Part shown: positions 43,104-57,686 of the stretch, piece after piece
How the letters are laid out: every line of letters begins with the position of its first letter
Numbering within the stretch: position 1 is the stretch's first letter
Origin: Pegoplata infirma
Taxonomy: Eukaryota; Arthropoda; Insecta; Diptera; Anthomyiidae
Direction of reading: 5' to 3'
DNA: 64,000 nt
Assembly (NCBI GenBank): GCA_963921195.1
Contig: OY992538.1
Span: forward strand, 56,100,852 to 56,164,851
Position numbers and translations under genes: made by a program
The notes under the pieces: generated by a model
The model's input: the letters and a program-made list of their open reading frames with translations, nothing else
Databases searched by the model: none
Told to the model about the DNA's origin: nothing

Positions 43104-43154
43104 GTAAAGAAAAAAGACCTCGAGCTAGAATAATCCTATTCAAAGTTTAAAGGA

Positions 43155-43805
43155 AAAATTTTTCCGAATCTAAGACATTTTCGATATGAAGAATGTCTCA
43201 GAATCTGAGACTTTTCCTATTGAAAAAAGGAATAAGAATCTAAAACTTTTTCTATAGAAAAAAGGGATCAGAATCGAAACTTTTTCTAAAGAAAAAATAG
43301 TTTTTTCTAAAGATAAAGACGGATATTTAAGACTATTTTTAAAGAAAAAATGCCTCAGAATCCAATACTTTTTAACCGATAAAAAAAATGTCTCAGAATC
43401 TAAAGTTTTTTGAACGAAAATATTTCACAAAATGTGAAATTTTTTTATATCATCTGAGACTTTATTTTGAATCTGAGACTCAAAATTTCAGACTTTTTCT
43501 ATAGGAAAAATGGTTAATAATCTAACACTCTTTCTGTGGGAAACATATCTCAGAATCTGAGACTTTTTTTCTATCGGAAAAATGTCACAGAATCTAAAAT
43601 TATTTCTGCAGAAAAAATGTTCAGAATACAGGTTTTTGTGTTCATTCTAAAATGTTTTGGAATCTAAGACTTTTTCTGTGGTGAAAAGGGTCTTAGAATC
43701 TGACACTTTTTCTACAGGAAAGTTTAGACTTTTTCTATAGAAAAATTAGATGATTATAGAATCAGAATAGTTTTTTCAGTATCAGAAAAGTTCTCTATAA
43801 GAAAA
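43155..43805. repeat. Degenerate 36-bp satellite family (Sat2-like)
   Basis: Irregular units of TTTTTCTATAGAAAAA plus TCTCAGAATCTGAGAC separated by mutations and small insertions (e.g. 43197-43222; 43553-43575). About 16-18 decayed units. The dyad centre base is A here, as in Sat1, while the arms are those of Sat2. Confidence 0.75.
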
Positions 43806-44859
43806 TTTATCACATTTTTTTTTGACAAATTTCAATTTGGCCTCAGCGGCAAGAAGGCATTATTGGGGCAAGTTACCTTAACATTTTTAAAATAACTTTA
43901 ATTAATTCAAGACATTAACTACACAATGGATGACATCATGTGATGTGAATATAAGCAGTTGTTTTATTTTTTAAGCACCTACACCATTTTAGTTTTTATA
44001 TATGATATTTTTTAAGATTTTTAAAAAAACTTACCATGGTAAACTTTGTAGATTTGTTTTGAAATACCATAAATGTAACAGAATATTCATAATGTTGCCA
44101 CAATGTTGCATTTAGAAAAAAATAGATTTAAAATAAAGCAGATACAGCACACACAGACAGGTGTTAGTGTTAGTATTAGTATTTTTTTTTTTTTTTTGGA
44201 AAATGTCTATGATTTTTATTTTATTTGTTGTTTTTTTAAACGAACCCACAATTAGATAAAACCAAAATAGATAAAAAAAAACAAAAAAACGAAATTAGGT
44301 TTTTTACAACTCAACACTCAATTTTCCACATAAAACTATAACACCGTTTTCTTTTACAGCCATACATTACACATGATTGTTTTCAACTAGTTTTGTTAGC
44401 TGGAATCACTGGCACTCACTAAAAATTCCCCCAAAATAAAAAAAAGGACGAAAAATCTAATAACACAATTATAAACTAAAAATGTTGTAGTATTTTTAAG
44501 GAACAACAAAACACAACCGTTCTACAAGAGTTTTATGATTTAACTTTTTTTTGTATTTTAATAAACTCTTTGAAAGGAATATATAGTGAGTGATAAACGG
44601 GTATGGTAAATATTCGTTAAAAGAGAATTTCATTTTTATAAATTTTTTTGTCCAGGTAGACAGTGCTGAGGATTTTAGAAGCACCTTAATTTTGAGAATT
44701 TTGAATTAAATTAATGACAAGTAAAAAAGATTAATTTGGCCTTGTCGAAATGGAAGATATGATATGGATAGTATCCATGATATGGATAGTATCCATATCA
44801 TATCCTCCATAACGTAATACGATTTTTACAAAAAACTTTATGTAAAACAAGTAGAAAAA
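43806..44859. other. Low-repeat AT-rich DNA
   Basis: Largely unassigned. It includes a T-run at 44183-44198 and a tandem near-palindrome GATATGGATAGTATCCAT x2 at 44764-44799. A consensus donor TTACCATG|GTAAGT reads on minus at 44036-44026 but lacks a supporting exon. Possibly host intron. Confidence 0.4.
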
Positions 44860-44977
44860 TTAAATTCGACTTGGCCGATACCGGAAATCCCGGAATTTTC
44901 GGTATTAGGCAAATCCCGAATCTCGGGATTTCTGATTTTTAATCCCATAATTTTCGGGATCCCGATTTATTTTACTT
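44860..44977 (-). mobile_element. mini-me 3' end and CCCGA-rich fragment
   Basis: Hairpin-like ATTCGACTTGGCCGATA (44864-44880) after AAACAAGTAGAAAAATT. Then short ATCCCGGAATTTTCGG / AATCCCGAATCTCGGGATT inverted words. Confidence 0.45.
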
Positions 44978-45072
44978 TTATACCCTCCACTCTAGTGATA
45001 GAGGGTATATATAAGTTTGTTATTCCGTTTGTAACACCTCGAAATATTGGTCTAGCACCCCATAAAGTATAT

Positions 45073-46351
45073 GGACAATTGTCATTAACTTTTAATTCTT
45101 GTGATATTCTCTTAATTTCGCAATAACTTTTTTATTTGTAAATTAGGTGGTACCTGTGAATGTGGATAAGTTACGGAAACCTTAAAGAGTAATTGTGCAA
45201 AGGCACAGCTCAAAAGGTCTCATTAGTTCATGGTAAGGAATGTTCAAAGTTGAAAAATGTAAAAAACTCGCTTGATACACTCAGGAAATTTTTCGTTCAA
45301 AGTTTCATATTGTTGGGTGCGTTAAAGCTATTACTCCAAAATTAATATCGCTTAATCAGTAGACTTGGGCAATTATTTGGTGTAGGTTTAGTGGGTGTGC
45401 CATCAATAAGAAAAAAGTTACATGGACTCAAATCTTTGATACCAATTTTTTTCAATTTTCAATTTTTCAAGGTTTTTTGATTGTAGCTTTTGGTGCAAAC
45501 TGTAATTTCAAAATTTAAATACACATAGTTAAAGCCCTTGTAAATACGCACAATTTGAGCTTGATTCGAGTGATGTGCTCGCAATGGTTACGAATCTGCT
45601 GCTCTCCAAACATGGGAAGAAAAACGTGAATTTTTTAAAAAGTCTTCTTTTTGCGAGGCACACTCCCAGTTTTATTCCGAATGGTTCCGAATGCTTTGTG
45701 AACTTTATAATCCACCATTTCCCACTTGATTTACAAACGCACCCCAAAAATTTTCAATTGCAAAAATTTTCAATTGCAAAAATTTTATGAGCTTTTTAAA
45801 TTTTTTGCAAAATTTCGATATTTTAGTTTTGCATTAATCGACAGCCAAATGTGCATGGCTGAAAGTTGAACATGCAGAAACAATGGTATGTGCAAATAAA
45901 TTAAATCATGGAAAGCAACATTGATCAAAAGTTAACATTGGCGAATTCCGCGGTGTTTTTCAGTTTTCCCCTCTTTTGTAAGGCACATCCAGGCCGCAAT
46001 TCCAAAATATTGGAAAATGTGCCGAAAAAAAATTGGTTAAATGCAAATATTTCGATATTTAGCAAAGATTTTATGCATGTTTGAATATGTATTTTAGCTC
46101 TAGGTAAGCATAATAAAAAATGGTATGTTTGGTAAACTTCGGATAAAAAATGATTTTTTGACAATTTTTTTAAAAATTTTAACTTTAAACCGCCATAGTT
46201 TTGGGTGCGATCGCTCAAATTAATGCACGCGGACGGATTTGAATTACTTATTTATAATATTATTTACCTACAAAGTCTTATCAATGTGCCACGAAAAAAA
46301 AAAATCGCAATGTTTTTTTCCTTAAATATTAAAAGTTAATGACAATTGCTC
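45073..46351. mobile_element. 1.28-kb TIR element inserted in the mini-me core
   Basis: TIRs of about 21 bp: the left end reads GGACAATTGTCATTAACTTT and the right end, complemented, reads GAGCAATTGTCATTAACTTT. The flanks are both (TA)n (TATAT | ATATATA), so the duplication is unreadable beyond TA/ATAT. The interior has no significant frame. Contains a direct AAAAATTTTCAATTGC repeat (45746-45784). Family not recognised. Confidence 0.75.
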
Positions 46352-46408
46352 ATATATATTCATGATCCTCGATCGATTTTAAGACGATCTAGCCGATCTG
46401 TCCGTCCG

Positions 46409-48870
<2,462 letters not shown>

Positions 48871-48889
48871 GAAAACACGCTTACTTTTG

Positions 48890-49384
48890 AAACACAGAAA
48901 AAATTTTAAACGAATTTCAATCAACAAAAACGCGGATTCAATCAATTTTTTTATTGAAATTCCTCTAATTAGTAAAATTGTTATACCAATCATCAAATTG
49001 TAGGTGATTGATTGAAAATTTTTTCAATCAAATTTTTTTCGATTTTGATTCAAAAATCGATAAATTTTTAATTTATAGTCAATCAAAATAATGATTGATT
49101 TAACAAACGAATTGTAAGCTTATAACAAAATTACCAAAAAATTCATCTTTTTTGCTTTCCAATATGTTGCAAACAATAAAAAAAAGTAAAACCTGATTAT
49201 TTTGTATATTTTTGAATTAATCTATTCAAATAAATTAAAACCAAAAAAAATCTGGTATGTTGAAAATTTGTAATTCGACAGTTAAAGAAAATAACAAAAA
49301 TTTCAATCAAAACATTGATTGACTCATTTAAATTTTGATTAATAGATTTAATTGAAAATTTTTAGTCAACAATTTTTTGTGTGA
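48890..49384. mobile_element. MITE with CACAGAAAAAATTTT-type ends
   Basis: Left end ACACAGAAAAAATTTTAAAC. The right end, complemented, is ACACAAAAAATTGTTG. A GAA triplet borders both sides. Interior rich in CAATCAAAA/TTTTGATTG words of both orientations. Terminal CACAGAAAAAA resembles 50893-51796. Confidence 0.6.
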
Positions 49385-49595
49385 AGACTTTACGGAGGCT
49401 CCTGAAGTTTGGTAGTAAATTATTTTTTTTTTTTTTCAAAAATTACTAAATAAAAGTTTTTTTACACAAAATAAAATATTTCTAATCAAAAATGTTATTT
49501 TTTCACGTTAGAAAATTTACTATCATTAAAAAAGGGCATTGTGGAGGGTATTAATAGATTCGGCCAAGTCGAATTTAACTTTTCTACTTGTTTTT

Positions 49596-50130
49596 TTTGA
49601 AATTTTTTGTGGAAAACTTCTTTCGATTTTACAAATTTTTTGCCCAGTAAAATTGTGGGATAACGATAATTACAATTTTTTTTTAATTTTTTAAAAAAGT
49701 TTATTGTAATTTTCCAATTTTAAAATCACTTTTACTGCTGCAATGGGGCGTCGTAGAGGGGTCAATGGCAAGACCGACCCCCATTAAATTTTGCGCTTAA
49801 ACTTTTTTTAGAACAAACTAAAACTCTATTTCCAATTTCAAAGGGGGCTCCCATACAAAATAACATTTTTTAAAAAGTTCTCCAACCACTCTAACTGCCC
49901 AAAGAGTGCCCTTAGAAGAGTCTAATATATGACCGACCCAAAGTATTTTTATAATCCAAACATTTTCTCTGAACTAACCTACCCTCTATCTCTAACCTTA
50001 AAGGCGTTTTTTTTATATTTTTTTTATAATTTTTTTTAAATATTACAGCTCCTACCGACCTAATAGTGCGTCCTAAAGGGGTCATTAGTGAGACCGACCC
50101 CCACCATATTTTTAAAACATACCTACGATA
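49596..50130. mobile_element. Fragment of the 9478-10865 foldback family
   Basis: TTTTTTGCCCAGTAAAATTG, CGTCGTAGAGGGGTC, AAGACCGACCCCCATTAAAT, CCAATTTCAAAGGGGGCTCC, CACTCTAACTGCCCAAAGAG. One arm only, with a tail like 39940-40090 (AACCTACCCTCTATCTCTAA). Confidence 0.6.
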
Positions 50131-50371
50131 AAAATAAATAAAATAATGAAAAAATTGTGTAACTGTAGTGCAAAAAGCATTATAAATGAATTAGTAAACA
50201 TTTTTCGGAATGGGTGTGTCCCCAACAGCCCCGGCCAAAGTTCCCCGCTCAAAAAATGCACCTACCATTTATTTTATTTTTTTAACATGTTGGAGGGCAT
50301 AAAAGATTCGGCACAACCGAATTTAACACTTTCAATTGTTTGTTTTTAGACATATTTTTTTAAACTATATT
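50131..50371 (+). mobile_element. mini-me 3' terminus
   Basis: ACATGTTGGAGGGCATAAAA, hairpin ATTCGGCACAACCGAAT (50306-50322), then TTAACACTTTCAATTGTTTG. Same subfamily as 13541-13600. Confidence 0.6.
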
Positions 50372-51073
50372 TCGAGGGCCTATATTCAAAACCCTCTATC
50401 TAAAAAAAACACAACTTTTCAGGAGAGCCAAAAAACTATTCATTTCACGTATTGTTAGAGTAATTAAAATTCGATGAAAATATAATGCTGAATCTCACAT
50501 ATAATTCGTTTTTAAAATTTTGCACTATTGGGGATTTTATGATAGATAGAGGGTTTTGTTTCTCAAAAATATTAAGTATATGAATGAAAATGATCAGATA
50601 GACGGTTTTGCATTTTAATAAATATGAATTATTGTGATTTCATTTACGACATCAGTAAATTTTTAACGTGATTTATTAATTATAACGGCTTATAAAAAAT
50701 TCCGAAATCGCGGCTTTGGTCCACAGGTGCTGATTTTGAAGACAAAAAATATTTTTTTACCGAATTAATCTCAAAAGTTGACAAACTGTTGAGTATGTTG
50801 GTAAAAAATAGTAAAACAAATTAAAAACGAGATTTTGGCTCAGAGATGCTGATCAGCATCGCGATTTTTAAGATTAAAATTTTTGTTCCATACACAGAAA
50901 AAAATATCGTAAAATCAAAAGTAACCAAACAAATTGTTAACAACTAAATACTATTTCAACAATGTTTTTAATTGTATCAACATTGTATATTGTTAATGTG
51001 ACAAAAATTTATTTTTATTTTATTAATAACAGAGACACTTTATAAACTCATTTAATCAAGCAAACATATATGT

Positions 51074-51141
51074 GACGATAGCACGGTGGTAGTGTGCCAG
51101 ACTCGAATCATTAAGGTTGCGGGTTCGCTGCCAGTTGGCGG
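51074..51141 (+). ncRNA. tRNA-like unit 1
   Basis: A-box-like TAGCACGGTGGTAGTGTGCC and B-box-like GCGGGTTCGCTGCC at tRNA-like spacing, followed within 10 bp by a T run of about 18 (51146-51163) that could terminate Pol III. No clean cloverleaf, so it is not a functional tRNA gene. Confidence 0.6.
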
Positions 51142-51339
51142 AACACTTTTTTTTTTTTTTTTAATTTGTGATTATTTTTTTGTTATTCTATTTTAAATTT
51201 TTTAAACATGTGTGAAGCCACATTATTATTTATTTTTAAATATAATGCCACATTTTTTATTATTGTAAAAACAGCAAAGAGTACACACTGACTCTACAGA
51301 CACTTTATGTACACATTTAGGCAACTAAAAATATACATG

Positions 51340-51410
51340 AGGAATAGCGCGGTGGTAGTGTGCTAGACGTGTAGCACGAAAGTTTCGGGTTCGATGCCAG
51401 GTGCCGGCGG
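51340..51410 (+). ncRNA. tRNA-like unit 2
   Basis: TAGCGCGGTGGTAGTGTGCT with TCGGGTTCGATGCC. A T run follows at 51415-51431. It differs from unit 1 in the middle (anticodon-equivalent) part. Confidence 0.6.
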
Positions 51411-51522
51411 ATGATTTTTTTTTTTTTTTTAGATATATTTTTTTTTCTTATTTTAGATTTTTGTGTCATTCTTTTTTTAGTGTTTTTTTAAATATGCTGT
51501 TTAGTCAAGTATAAATATATAT

Positions 51523-51593
51523 GAGGATAGCACGGTGGTAGTGTACTAGACGCGTAGCATTAACGTTGCGGGTTCGATGCCAGTTGTCGGTGG
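51523..51593 (+). ncRNA. tRNA-like unit 3
   Basis: TAGCACGGTGGTAGTGTACT with GCGGGTTCGATGCC. The B box is nearest to the GGTTCGANTCC consensus. A T run follows at 51597-51609. Confidence 0.6.
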
Positions 51594-52184
51594 ATGATTT
51601 TTTTTTTTATATTTATTTTTTTTTTTAGTTTATTTATTTCTATTTTTAGATTATTCTATTTTTAGATTTATTTTTTTAAAAAAGTTACAAAAGCCATTGT
51701 TGTATTGACAATATCCAATGTAGGCTCAGTTTCAATTAAATGTTTAATTGTATTAACAATAAAATTAATTGAATTGACAACTTTTTTTTTTCTGTGTAAT
51801 GTACACAAGACAGCCAAATTTAAAAAAAAGTCAAACAAGAATTTTCAGAAAAAACATCAGTGGACAAATATCGTGGTTCTGCAATTTTGTTGACAAATTC
51901 ATGTTCCACATGCAAAAATTAGTATGAAAACATGTAATGCATGATGCAAATTATTCAAAAAAATATTTATAAATTAATTATTTGAAAAGATAGAGAGTTT
52001 TGCATTCAGAAAAATTAATTGTGTAAGGGATAGAGAAAACCAAAAATGCAAATAAAATAGCAAAAAAAATATTTTTGTTCTGAATTTTACACCATAGATA
52101 AGGGTTATTTTACTGAATATTTTGCCATCAAAAAGTAATTTTCGTGAAAATGGAAGATAGAGAGTTTTGAATATAGGCCCTCGA

Positions 52185-52305
52185 TATGTATGTTCAAATA
52201 GAATTAAAAATTCAAAATGGCGATATCTAGCAAAATTAGCGATATAAAGCAACAAGAATGTATTTTCCAAACGAAAATGTCACAAAGACAAATATGAAAT
52301 TGCCT
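52185..52305. other. Short unassigned spacer
   Basis: Contains AAAATGGCGATATCTAGC, a motif of mini-me bodies. Nothing else. Confidence 0.4.
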
Positions 52306-52500
52306 GGGGACATTTTTTCTACAGAAAAATTCTCAGATTCTGAGACATTTTTCTTATCGAAAATGAGAATTTTTTTTAAAGAAATGCCTTTTTCTTATAA
52401 AAAAAATACAAGAGACTTGTTTTTAAAAAAAGTTTAAGATTCTGAGACAAAGTTTGAGATATTAGATTTTTTTTTTCTTTTGAAAACCTCTCCGATTTAG
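52306..52500. repeat. Degenerate Sat2-like 36-bp units
   Basis: About five decayed units (TTTTTTCTACAGAAAAATTC, TCAGATTCTGAGACATTTTT, CTTATCGAAAATGAG). Confidence 0.7.
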
Positions 52501-53227
52501 TTTTCCAAAAAAATGTGCTATTTTATAACTCATCACTGTCTTTTTATATGTAAATCTATTAAACACGAACGTTACTTTTTTGTTTCTAATGTAAATTTCA
52601 ACAACAACAGCAACAACTAACAAAGACGAAACGAATCACGATAGTGTATTTTGCATGTTAAAAAAAGTAAATAAGAAAATTTTATTAACGAACGAACGAC
52701 CTTTCTCAATAATGTGAAAATGAGTTAGTATGTGTTTGTTTACAATGCAAACACACACACACACACGTGCAAAGAAACAATAGGGAAAAGAACCGCCAAA
52801 AACAAAACTATTGAGGTAATACCACAGTACAGACTCGTATGCAAACAATGGTGCTAATTGCATACTTTCCAATATGGTGGCGTGGTTATTAGTCACAGAC
52901 CACATAGACGTGCAACACGAGTGCTTATTTTGGTACTTTCAATATGGACGCATACAAAATACTACTAAATTTACTTCTCTGCCTAGAATACGTGTGCCTG
53001 TACGTGTGAGCTTTTGCATCTGTATTTTCGTTATTTGTTTACGTTTTGTATGAAACGTCAAAAGTTACACGCGCGGCGCGTGCCGTCACTAATACATAAA
53101 CAAGTGCGAAACTTATTCGTTTCACCCCTATGTTATTAGTACAGAATAATCATTGCTGCCTAGTGTATGTGTGCCTGTACGTGTGAGCTTTTATGCATGT
53201 ATTTATGTTGTTTGTTTACGATTTGTA
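52501..53227. other. Low-repeat DNA with 177-bp tandem duplication
   Basis: A (CA)n tract at 52748-52765 and a CAACAACAGCAACAACTAAC stretch at 52600-52619. GCCTAGAATACGTGTGCCTG (52981) is repeated at 53158 as GCCTAGTGTATGTGTGCCTG, a 177-bp period. The second unit is split by the TIR element at 53231. Includes a GC-rich ACACGCGCGGCGCGTGCCG (53067-53085). Possibly host DNA. Confidence 0.5.
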
Positions 53228-53631
53228 TGAAGGTAGGAACAGAACAAGCCCGGCACGACTTTTTCCATACGATTTGACAGTTAAAAACCGTGACCGGCAC
53301 GACAAAAAAATTAAAACTTATTTTATTTTATCTCCGGGTTCTCTCCATCTCCCTCCCTCTCACACTCCAGGGTTACCGCATTTTCACAACAATTTTTTAT
53401 TTTTTCATTCACAATGGTGTAACAAACGTACAGTAGTGCCAACTTTATCACATTGACTATGTAATAAGCGATTTTTTTCCGTAAAATTACGCTAGTTTTA
53501 TTAAAAGTTAGCACCACTGAACAAACAAATGACATTTTTTGCCGTCGCCGTCCCCCGTCATTGTTTTGGGCCTATATTCTCCGGCAACGGCAACCGTCCC
53601 CCGTGCCGTGCTTGTTCTGTTTCTACTCTGA
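53228..53631. mobile_element. TIR element with TGA target duplication (copy B)
   Basis: 53231-53628 (398 bp), flanked by TGA. Inverse-orientation copy of 26262-26658. Ends AGGTAGGAACAGAACAAGCC and CTTGTTCTGTTTCTACTC. The flanking tandem duplication supplies the empty site (TTTGTATGAAACGTC). Confidence 0.85.
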
Positions 53632-53965
53632 AACGTCAAAAGTTACACCGTGTGCTGTCACTAATACTTACATACATCAAATGCAACCCTGTCAACCTAC
53701 TACTCATGTACTGTGGGTAATACATTATAATTCGTTATAAGAGTGAGTAAGTAAATGTGTGTGAGTGAGAGTATGGGATGCATTTGATTGTGTGCGTGAA
53801 TAATATTAAATTGTTTTAGAGGTTAGTAAAGGAAATCAATCAAACATATACAAATTATTTATGTTGTCGTAGTCGTTGTAGTTATGGTAACTATTAACAA
53901 ACATAGTTTTTCTTTTTTTTGGGAAATTATCAATTATTTTCTTTTAATTTGTATATTAAAAAAAA
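53632..53965. other. Low-repeat DNA
   Basis: Continuation of the 52.5-53.2 kb region. GTGTGTGAGTGAGAGTATGG and plain AT-rich DNA, no gene seen. Confidence 0.4.
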
Positions 53966-55151
53966 TCGATTTTTTCCAGATTCAGAGACATTTTTCCAAA
54001 AGAATTTTCAGATTCTGAGACATTTTTCTAAAGAAAAATTCTCAAATTCTGAAACATTTTCTGAAACATTTTCTCTATAGAAAAAGTCTCAGATTCTGAG
54101 ACAATTTTTTTAAAGAAAAATTCTCAGATTTTTAGATAATTTTTCTAAAGCAAAAGTCTCAGGTTCTGAGACATTTCTCTTATAGAAAAATTCTTAGATT
54201 CTGAGACATTTTTTTTATAGAAAAAGTCTTAGATTCTGAGACATTTTTCTTATAGAAAAAGTCTCAGATTCTGAGATATTTTTCTTATAGAAAAAGTCTC
54301 AGATTCTGAGACATTTTTCTTATAGAAAAAGTCTCAGATTCTGAGACATTTTTCTTATAGAAAAAGTCTCAGATTCTGAGACATTTTTCTTATAGAAAAA
54401 GTCTCAGATTCTGAGACATTTTTCTTATAGAAAAAGTCTCAGATTCTGAGACATTTTTCTTATAGAAAAAGTCTCAGATTCTGAGACATTTTTCTTATAG
54501 AAAAAGTCTCAGATTCTGAGACATTTTTCTTATAGAAAAAGTCTCAGATTCTGAGAAATTTTTCTTATAGAAAAAGTCTCAGATTCTGAGACATTTTTCT
54601 TATAGAAAAAGTCTCAGATTCTGAGACATTTTTCTTATAGAAAAAGTCTCAGATTCTGAGACATTTTTCTTATAGAAAAAGTCTCAGATTCTGAGACATT
54701 TTTCTTATAGAAAAAGTCTCAGATTCTGAGACATTTTTCTTATAGAAAAAGTCTCAGATTCTGAGACATTTTTCTTATAGAAAAAGTCTCAGATTCTGAG
54801 ACATTTTTCTTATAGAAAAAGTCTCAGATTCTGAGACATTTTTCTTATAGAAAAAGTCTCAGATTCTGAGACATTTTTCTTATAGAAAAAGTCACAGATT
54901 CTGAGACATTTTTCTTATAGAGAAGTCTTAGATTCTGAGACATTTTTCTTATAGAAAAAGTCTTAGATTCTGAGACATTTCTCTTATAGAAAAATTCTCA
55001 GATTCTTAGACATTTTTCTTATAGAAAAAGTATCAGATTCTGAGACATTTTTCTTATGGAAAAAGTATCAGATTCTGAGACATTTTTCTTATAGAAAAAG
55101 TCTCAGATTTTGAGACATTTTTCTTATAGAAAAAGTCTCAGATTCTGAAAA
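53966..55151. repeat. 36-bp two-dyad satellite array (Sat2)
   Basis: About 32-33 units of 36 bp. Each contains TTTTTCTTATAGAAAAA and the dyad GTCTCAGATTCTGAGAC. The central block (about 54235-54890) is almost homogeneous, with only occasional substitutions, while both ends are diverged. Same length and two-dyad layout as Sat1, but a different second dyad. Confidence 0.95.
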
Positions 55152-55290
55152 GTAAATATTTTACAAATAATGTACATTTTTTTAAAGACTTTAAATAAAA
55201 TCTTATTAAATATTCAATTATTTCGTACTGTTATTTAAATCAGATATGAGAAAGATGCCAAACATAAACAAATGTATGACCTAATTTATT
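55152..55290. other. AT-rich spacer
   Basis: Nothing recognised between Sat2 and the mini-me. Confidence 0.4.
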
Positions 55291-55910
55291 TAAAACAAGT
55301 AAAAAAGTTAAATTCGGCCTTGCCGAATGTAGTGATACCCTCCACAATTTCAAAAAGATTATTGCAAAAAACTTTATTTAAAATGAAATTACTTTTGAAA
55401 AAAAAAAAAATTTTTGAAAAAAAAATTTCCGCGAAAAAAAATTTTGGTAAAAAAAATCCGCGATTTTTTTCTTTTTTTGTCAAAAAATATGTTCGTACTT
55501 GTTTAAATACCATTTGATGTTCAATTATGTTCACATATGCCAACCAGAAGACGAATTAAAGCATTTTGTATTTTTAGGTTATGTTGAATGTACTGAAATG
55601 TTTGAGGTGTGCTTACATTTTTGTTCATAACTTTTGAACCGCTGAACCGATATCGCTCAAATGCAATACCAAACTTCTCGGGAGAACTTCCAATAAATAT
55701 GTTAAGTTTCAGTCATCTCTGTGCAATATTTTGTCCGCGACAGCATTTTCCACAGACAGACGGACAGACGGACATCGCTAGAATGTCTTAAAATCGATCG
55801 GGCATCATGAATATATATACTTTATGGGGTCCCAGATCGATATTTCGATGAGTTACAAACGGAATGACAAACTTATATATACCCTCTATCACTAAGTGGA
55901 GGGTATAAAA
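55291..55910 (-). mobile_element. mini-me/DINE-1-like element, complete (minus)
   Basis: Starts AAAACAAGTAAAAAAGTTAA with hairpin ATTCGGCCTTGCCGAAT (55312-55328), a GTCY tract at 55753-55773 (CAGACAGACGGACAGACGGA), core GTTACAAACGGAATGACAAA and ACCCTCTATCACTAAGTGGA. Nearly identical to 5268-5892 but inverted, so it is young. Confidence 0.85.
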
Positions 55911-57015
55911 ATTCTGTCATAAAATACTATTAGTCATAATTAGACAATAAATTTTAAAATATTTAATTTAATAATACCCGCTTAGTAGGAAACCACTCAA
56001 ACCTCAAGTTAAGAACACTGTAAATGGCTTTCCTGATTAAGCATTAAGAACTACTTTTTTTTCGACGAAAATAAAAATCTTTGCCAGAACCGTTTTTGAA
56101 AATAGTCCCGTTCAGATGTTAAAAAATTGGCATTTTAAGCTTATCTCGAAAACGATGAGAGTTATAAAAAATGTACTTCAGACCAAAAATAATTCCTCAG
56201 TAAAATCTCCGATTCCAAAACATTTTTCGTATAGAAAAACATTCGGATTCTGAGAAATTTTTCGTATAGAAATACTCTCACATTCTGAGATATTTTGAAG
56301 ACTTAATATTTCGTAAGCCGAAATGGCCTGGACTAGAAACCTACTCAAAATATAATATTTTAAAGATCGAATAAAAAGAAATATTTTTTAATAAAAATTA
56401 ATCAGAATTTTGGTAAAATTTTTGTAGATTTTTGAAATTTTAATCCTTGATTTTTTTTTTTATATAAGAGTTTCGTGAGTGTGAGTCAACGTGAATGTGA
56501 GTAAAGCTTGTGTAAGTTGTCTTAAATTCACTCACGTGATTGTGAGTGAATGTGAGTAGAAAAAATATGCTCGTGAGTGAGTGTGCGTGATTGTGAAATT
56601 CCTATTGTGAACGTGAATAAAATTCAAAAGTCACTCACGCGCCCATCTCTACTTTAAACTCTGACCATTTACAGTATTTATGGTGAATTTTTTGGAATTC
56701 GTCCATGACAAATCTGTAAAAAAATGTAATTTTTCTGTGCGGTTTTACATGGAATCTCCCCATACATTCATTTCTTTTAAAACATTTTTAAATTATGATT
56801 AACATTAATAAATAAAATATTACAAATACGCACTCTTAAAGTTAATATTACATATTTTTTTTTATAAAAATGGACGTATAATTAATATTTATTAAACAAA
56901 GATAATGAAATCATAAGCCATGGTGAAATATTAAAAAATTTTATATTTTTTGTAACAATTCTCAACTGTTCAATTCGAAATGTCTTTGAATCTGCGGTAT
57001 TATCTATACGATATA
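55911..57015. other. AT-rich DNA with satellite and GTGAGTG fragments
   Basis: 56195-56290 holds about two and a half Sat2-like units (TTTTTCGTATAGAAA; GGATTCTGAGAAA). 56470-56650 holds GTGAGTGTGAGTCAACGTGA and ACTCACGCGCCCATCTCT, related to the CACGCCCATCTCTA segment of the foldback (28676-28692). No coding signal. Confidence 0.5.
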
Positions 57016-57686
57016 CAGTGAGCGTCAAAAGAAAGTGTACAGGTCTAAAGTAGATGTAATTCGTTAACGACAAAGTTGACAATAAAATTCCTTTCTACTA
57101 CCAATCGACTTTTATTTAAAAAAAAGACTGGATATAGGAGATTTTCCAATCGTTAATTTAAGCTTGATAGCGTCCAGATTGAACAAATATTAAATGAGAT
57201 ATAAGGATCGCGCTGGAAAATTAAATTATTTGTAGATGTGTTTTAGAAAATTTAAAAAAAAATTTTTTTAATTTTTTTTAAGTTCCAAAATCAAAAAATT
57301 AAAAAAGAGTTCAATCACAGAAAAAAAAAATTGTCAATACAATTATTTTCATTGTTAATACAATTAAACATTTAATTGAAACTGAGCGTACATTGGATTT
57401 TGTCAATACAACATTGACTTTTGTAACTTTTGAAAAAAATATCATATTAGTTTTGCCAATTAAATTCATTGTTGTATCAACAATGAAATTAATTGAAAAC
57501 TTTGTAATAAATTATATTAAGAGAAATAAACCAGTTTTAATGTCATTTTATTAAAAAAAAATCTAAAAATAGAACAAAAATATATAAAAATTAAAAAAAA
57601 AAAACATTAACCGGCATTTTTTTTTTTTTTTACGTTGAATTAACACTCAGGGGATGGTCCTATTAATGCAGTGCATTGTGTTGATA

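Larger units (their letters stand above)
50891..51798. mobile_element. TA-flanked element carrying three tRNA-like units
   Basis: 50893-51796 (904 bp), TA on each side. Ends CACAGAAAAAAATATCG and TTTTTTTTTCTGTG. Subterminal AATTGTATCAACATTG / TGTATTGACAATAT words. The interior carries three tRNA-like Pol III promoter units (51074, 51340, 51523), each followed by a T run. A relative is at 57316-60688. Confidence 0.8.
50372..52184. mobile_element. TIR element with GATAGAGGGTTTTG repeats
   Basis: Ends TCGAGGGCCTATATTCAAAA and TTTTGAATATAGGCCCTCGA, followed inward by CYCTCTATCT. TAT (or ATAT) borders both sides. Internal GATAGAGGGTTTTG-like words occur in both orientations (50390, 50546, 50597, 51990, 52155). 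It contains 50893-51796. Confidence 0.8.

Noticed and set aside
44026..44110. Minus-strand exon ending TTACCATG|GTAAGT
   Set aside because: The donor is good, but the only open stretch is about 18 codons with a poor start and no acceptor or homology.
53966..55151. CRISPR-like regular spacing
   Set aside because: There are no distinct spacers; the whole 36-bp unit repeats, and the context is animal DNA with introns and retrotransposons.
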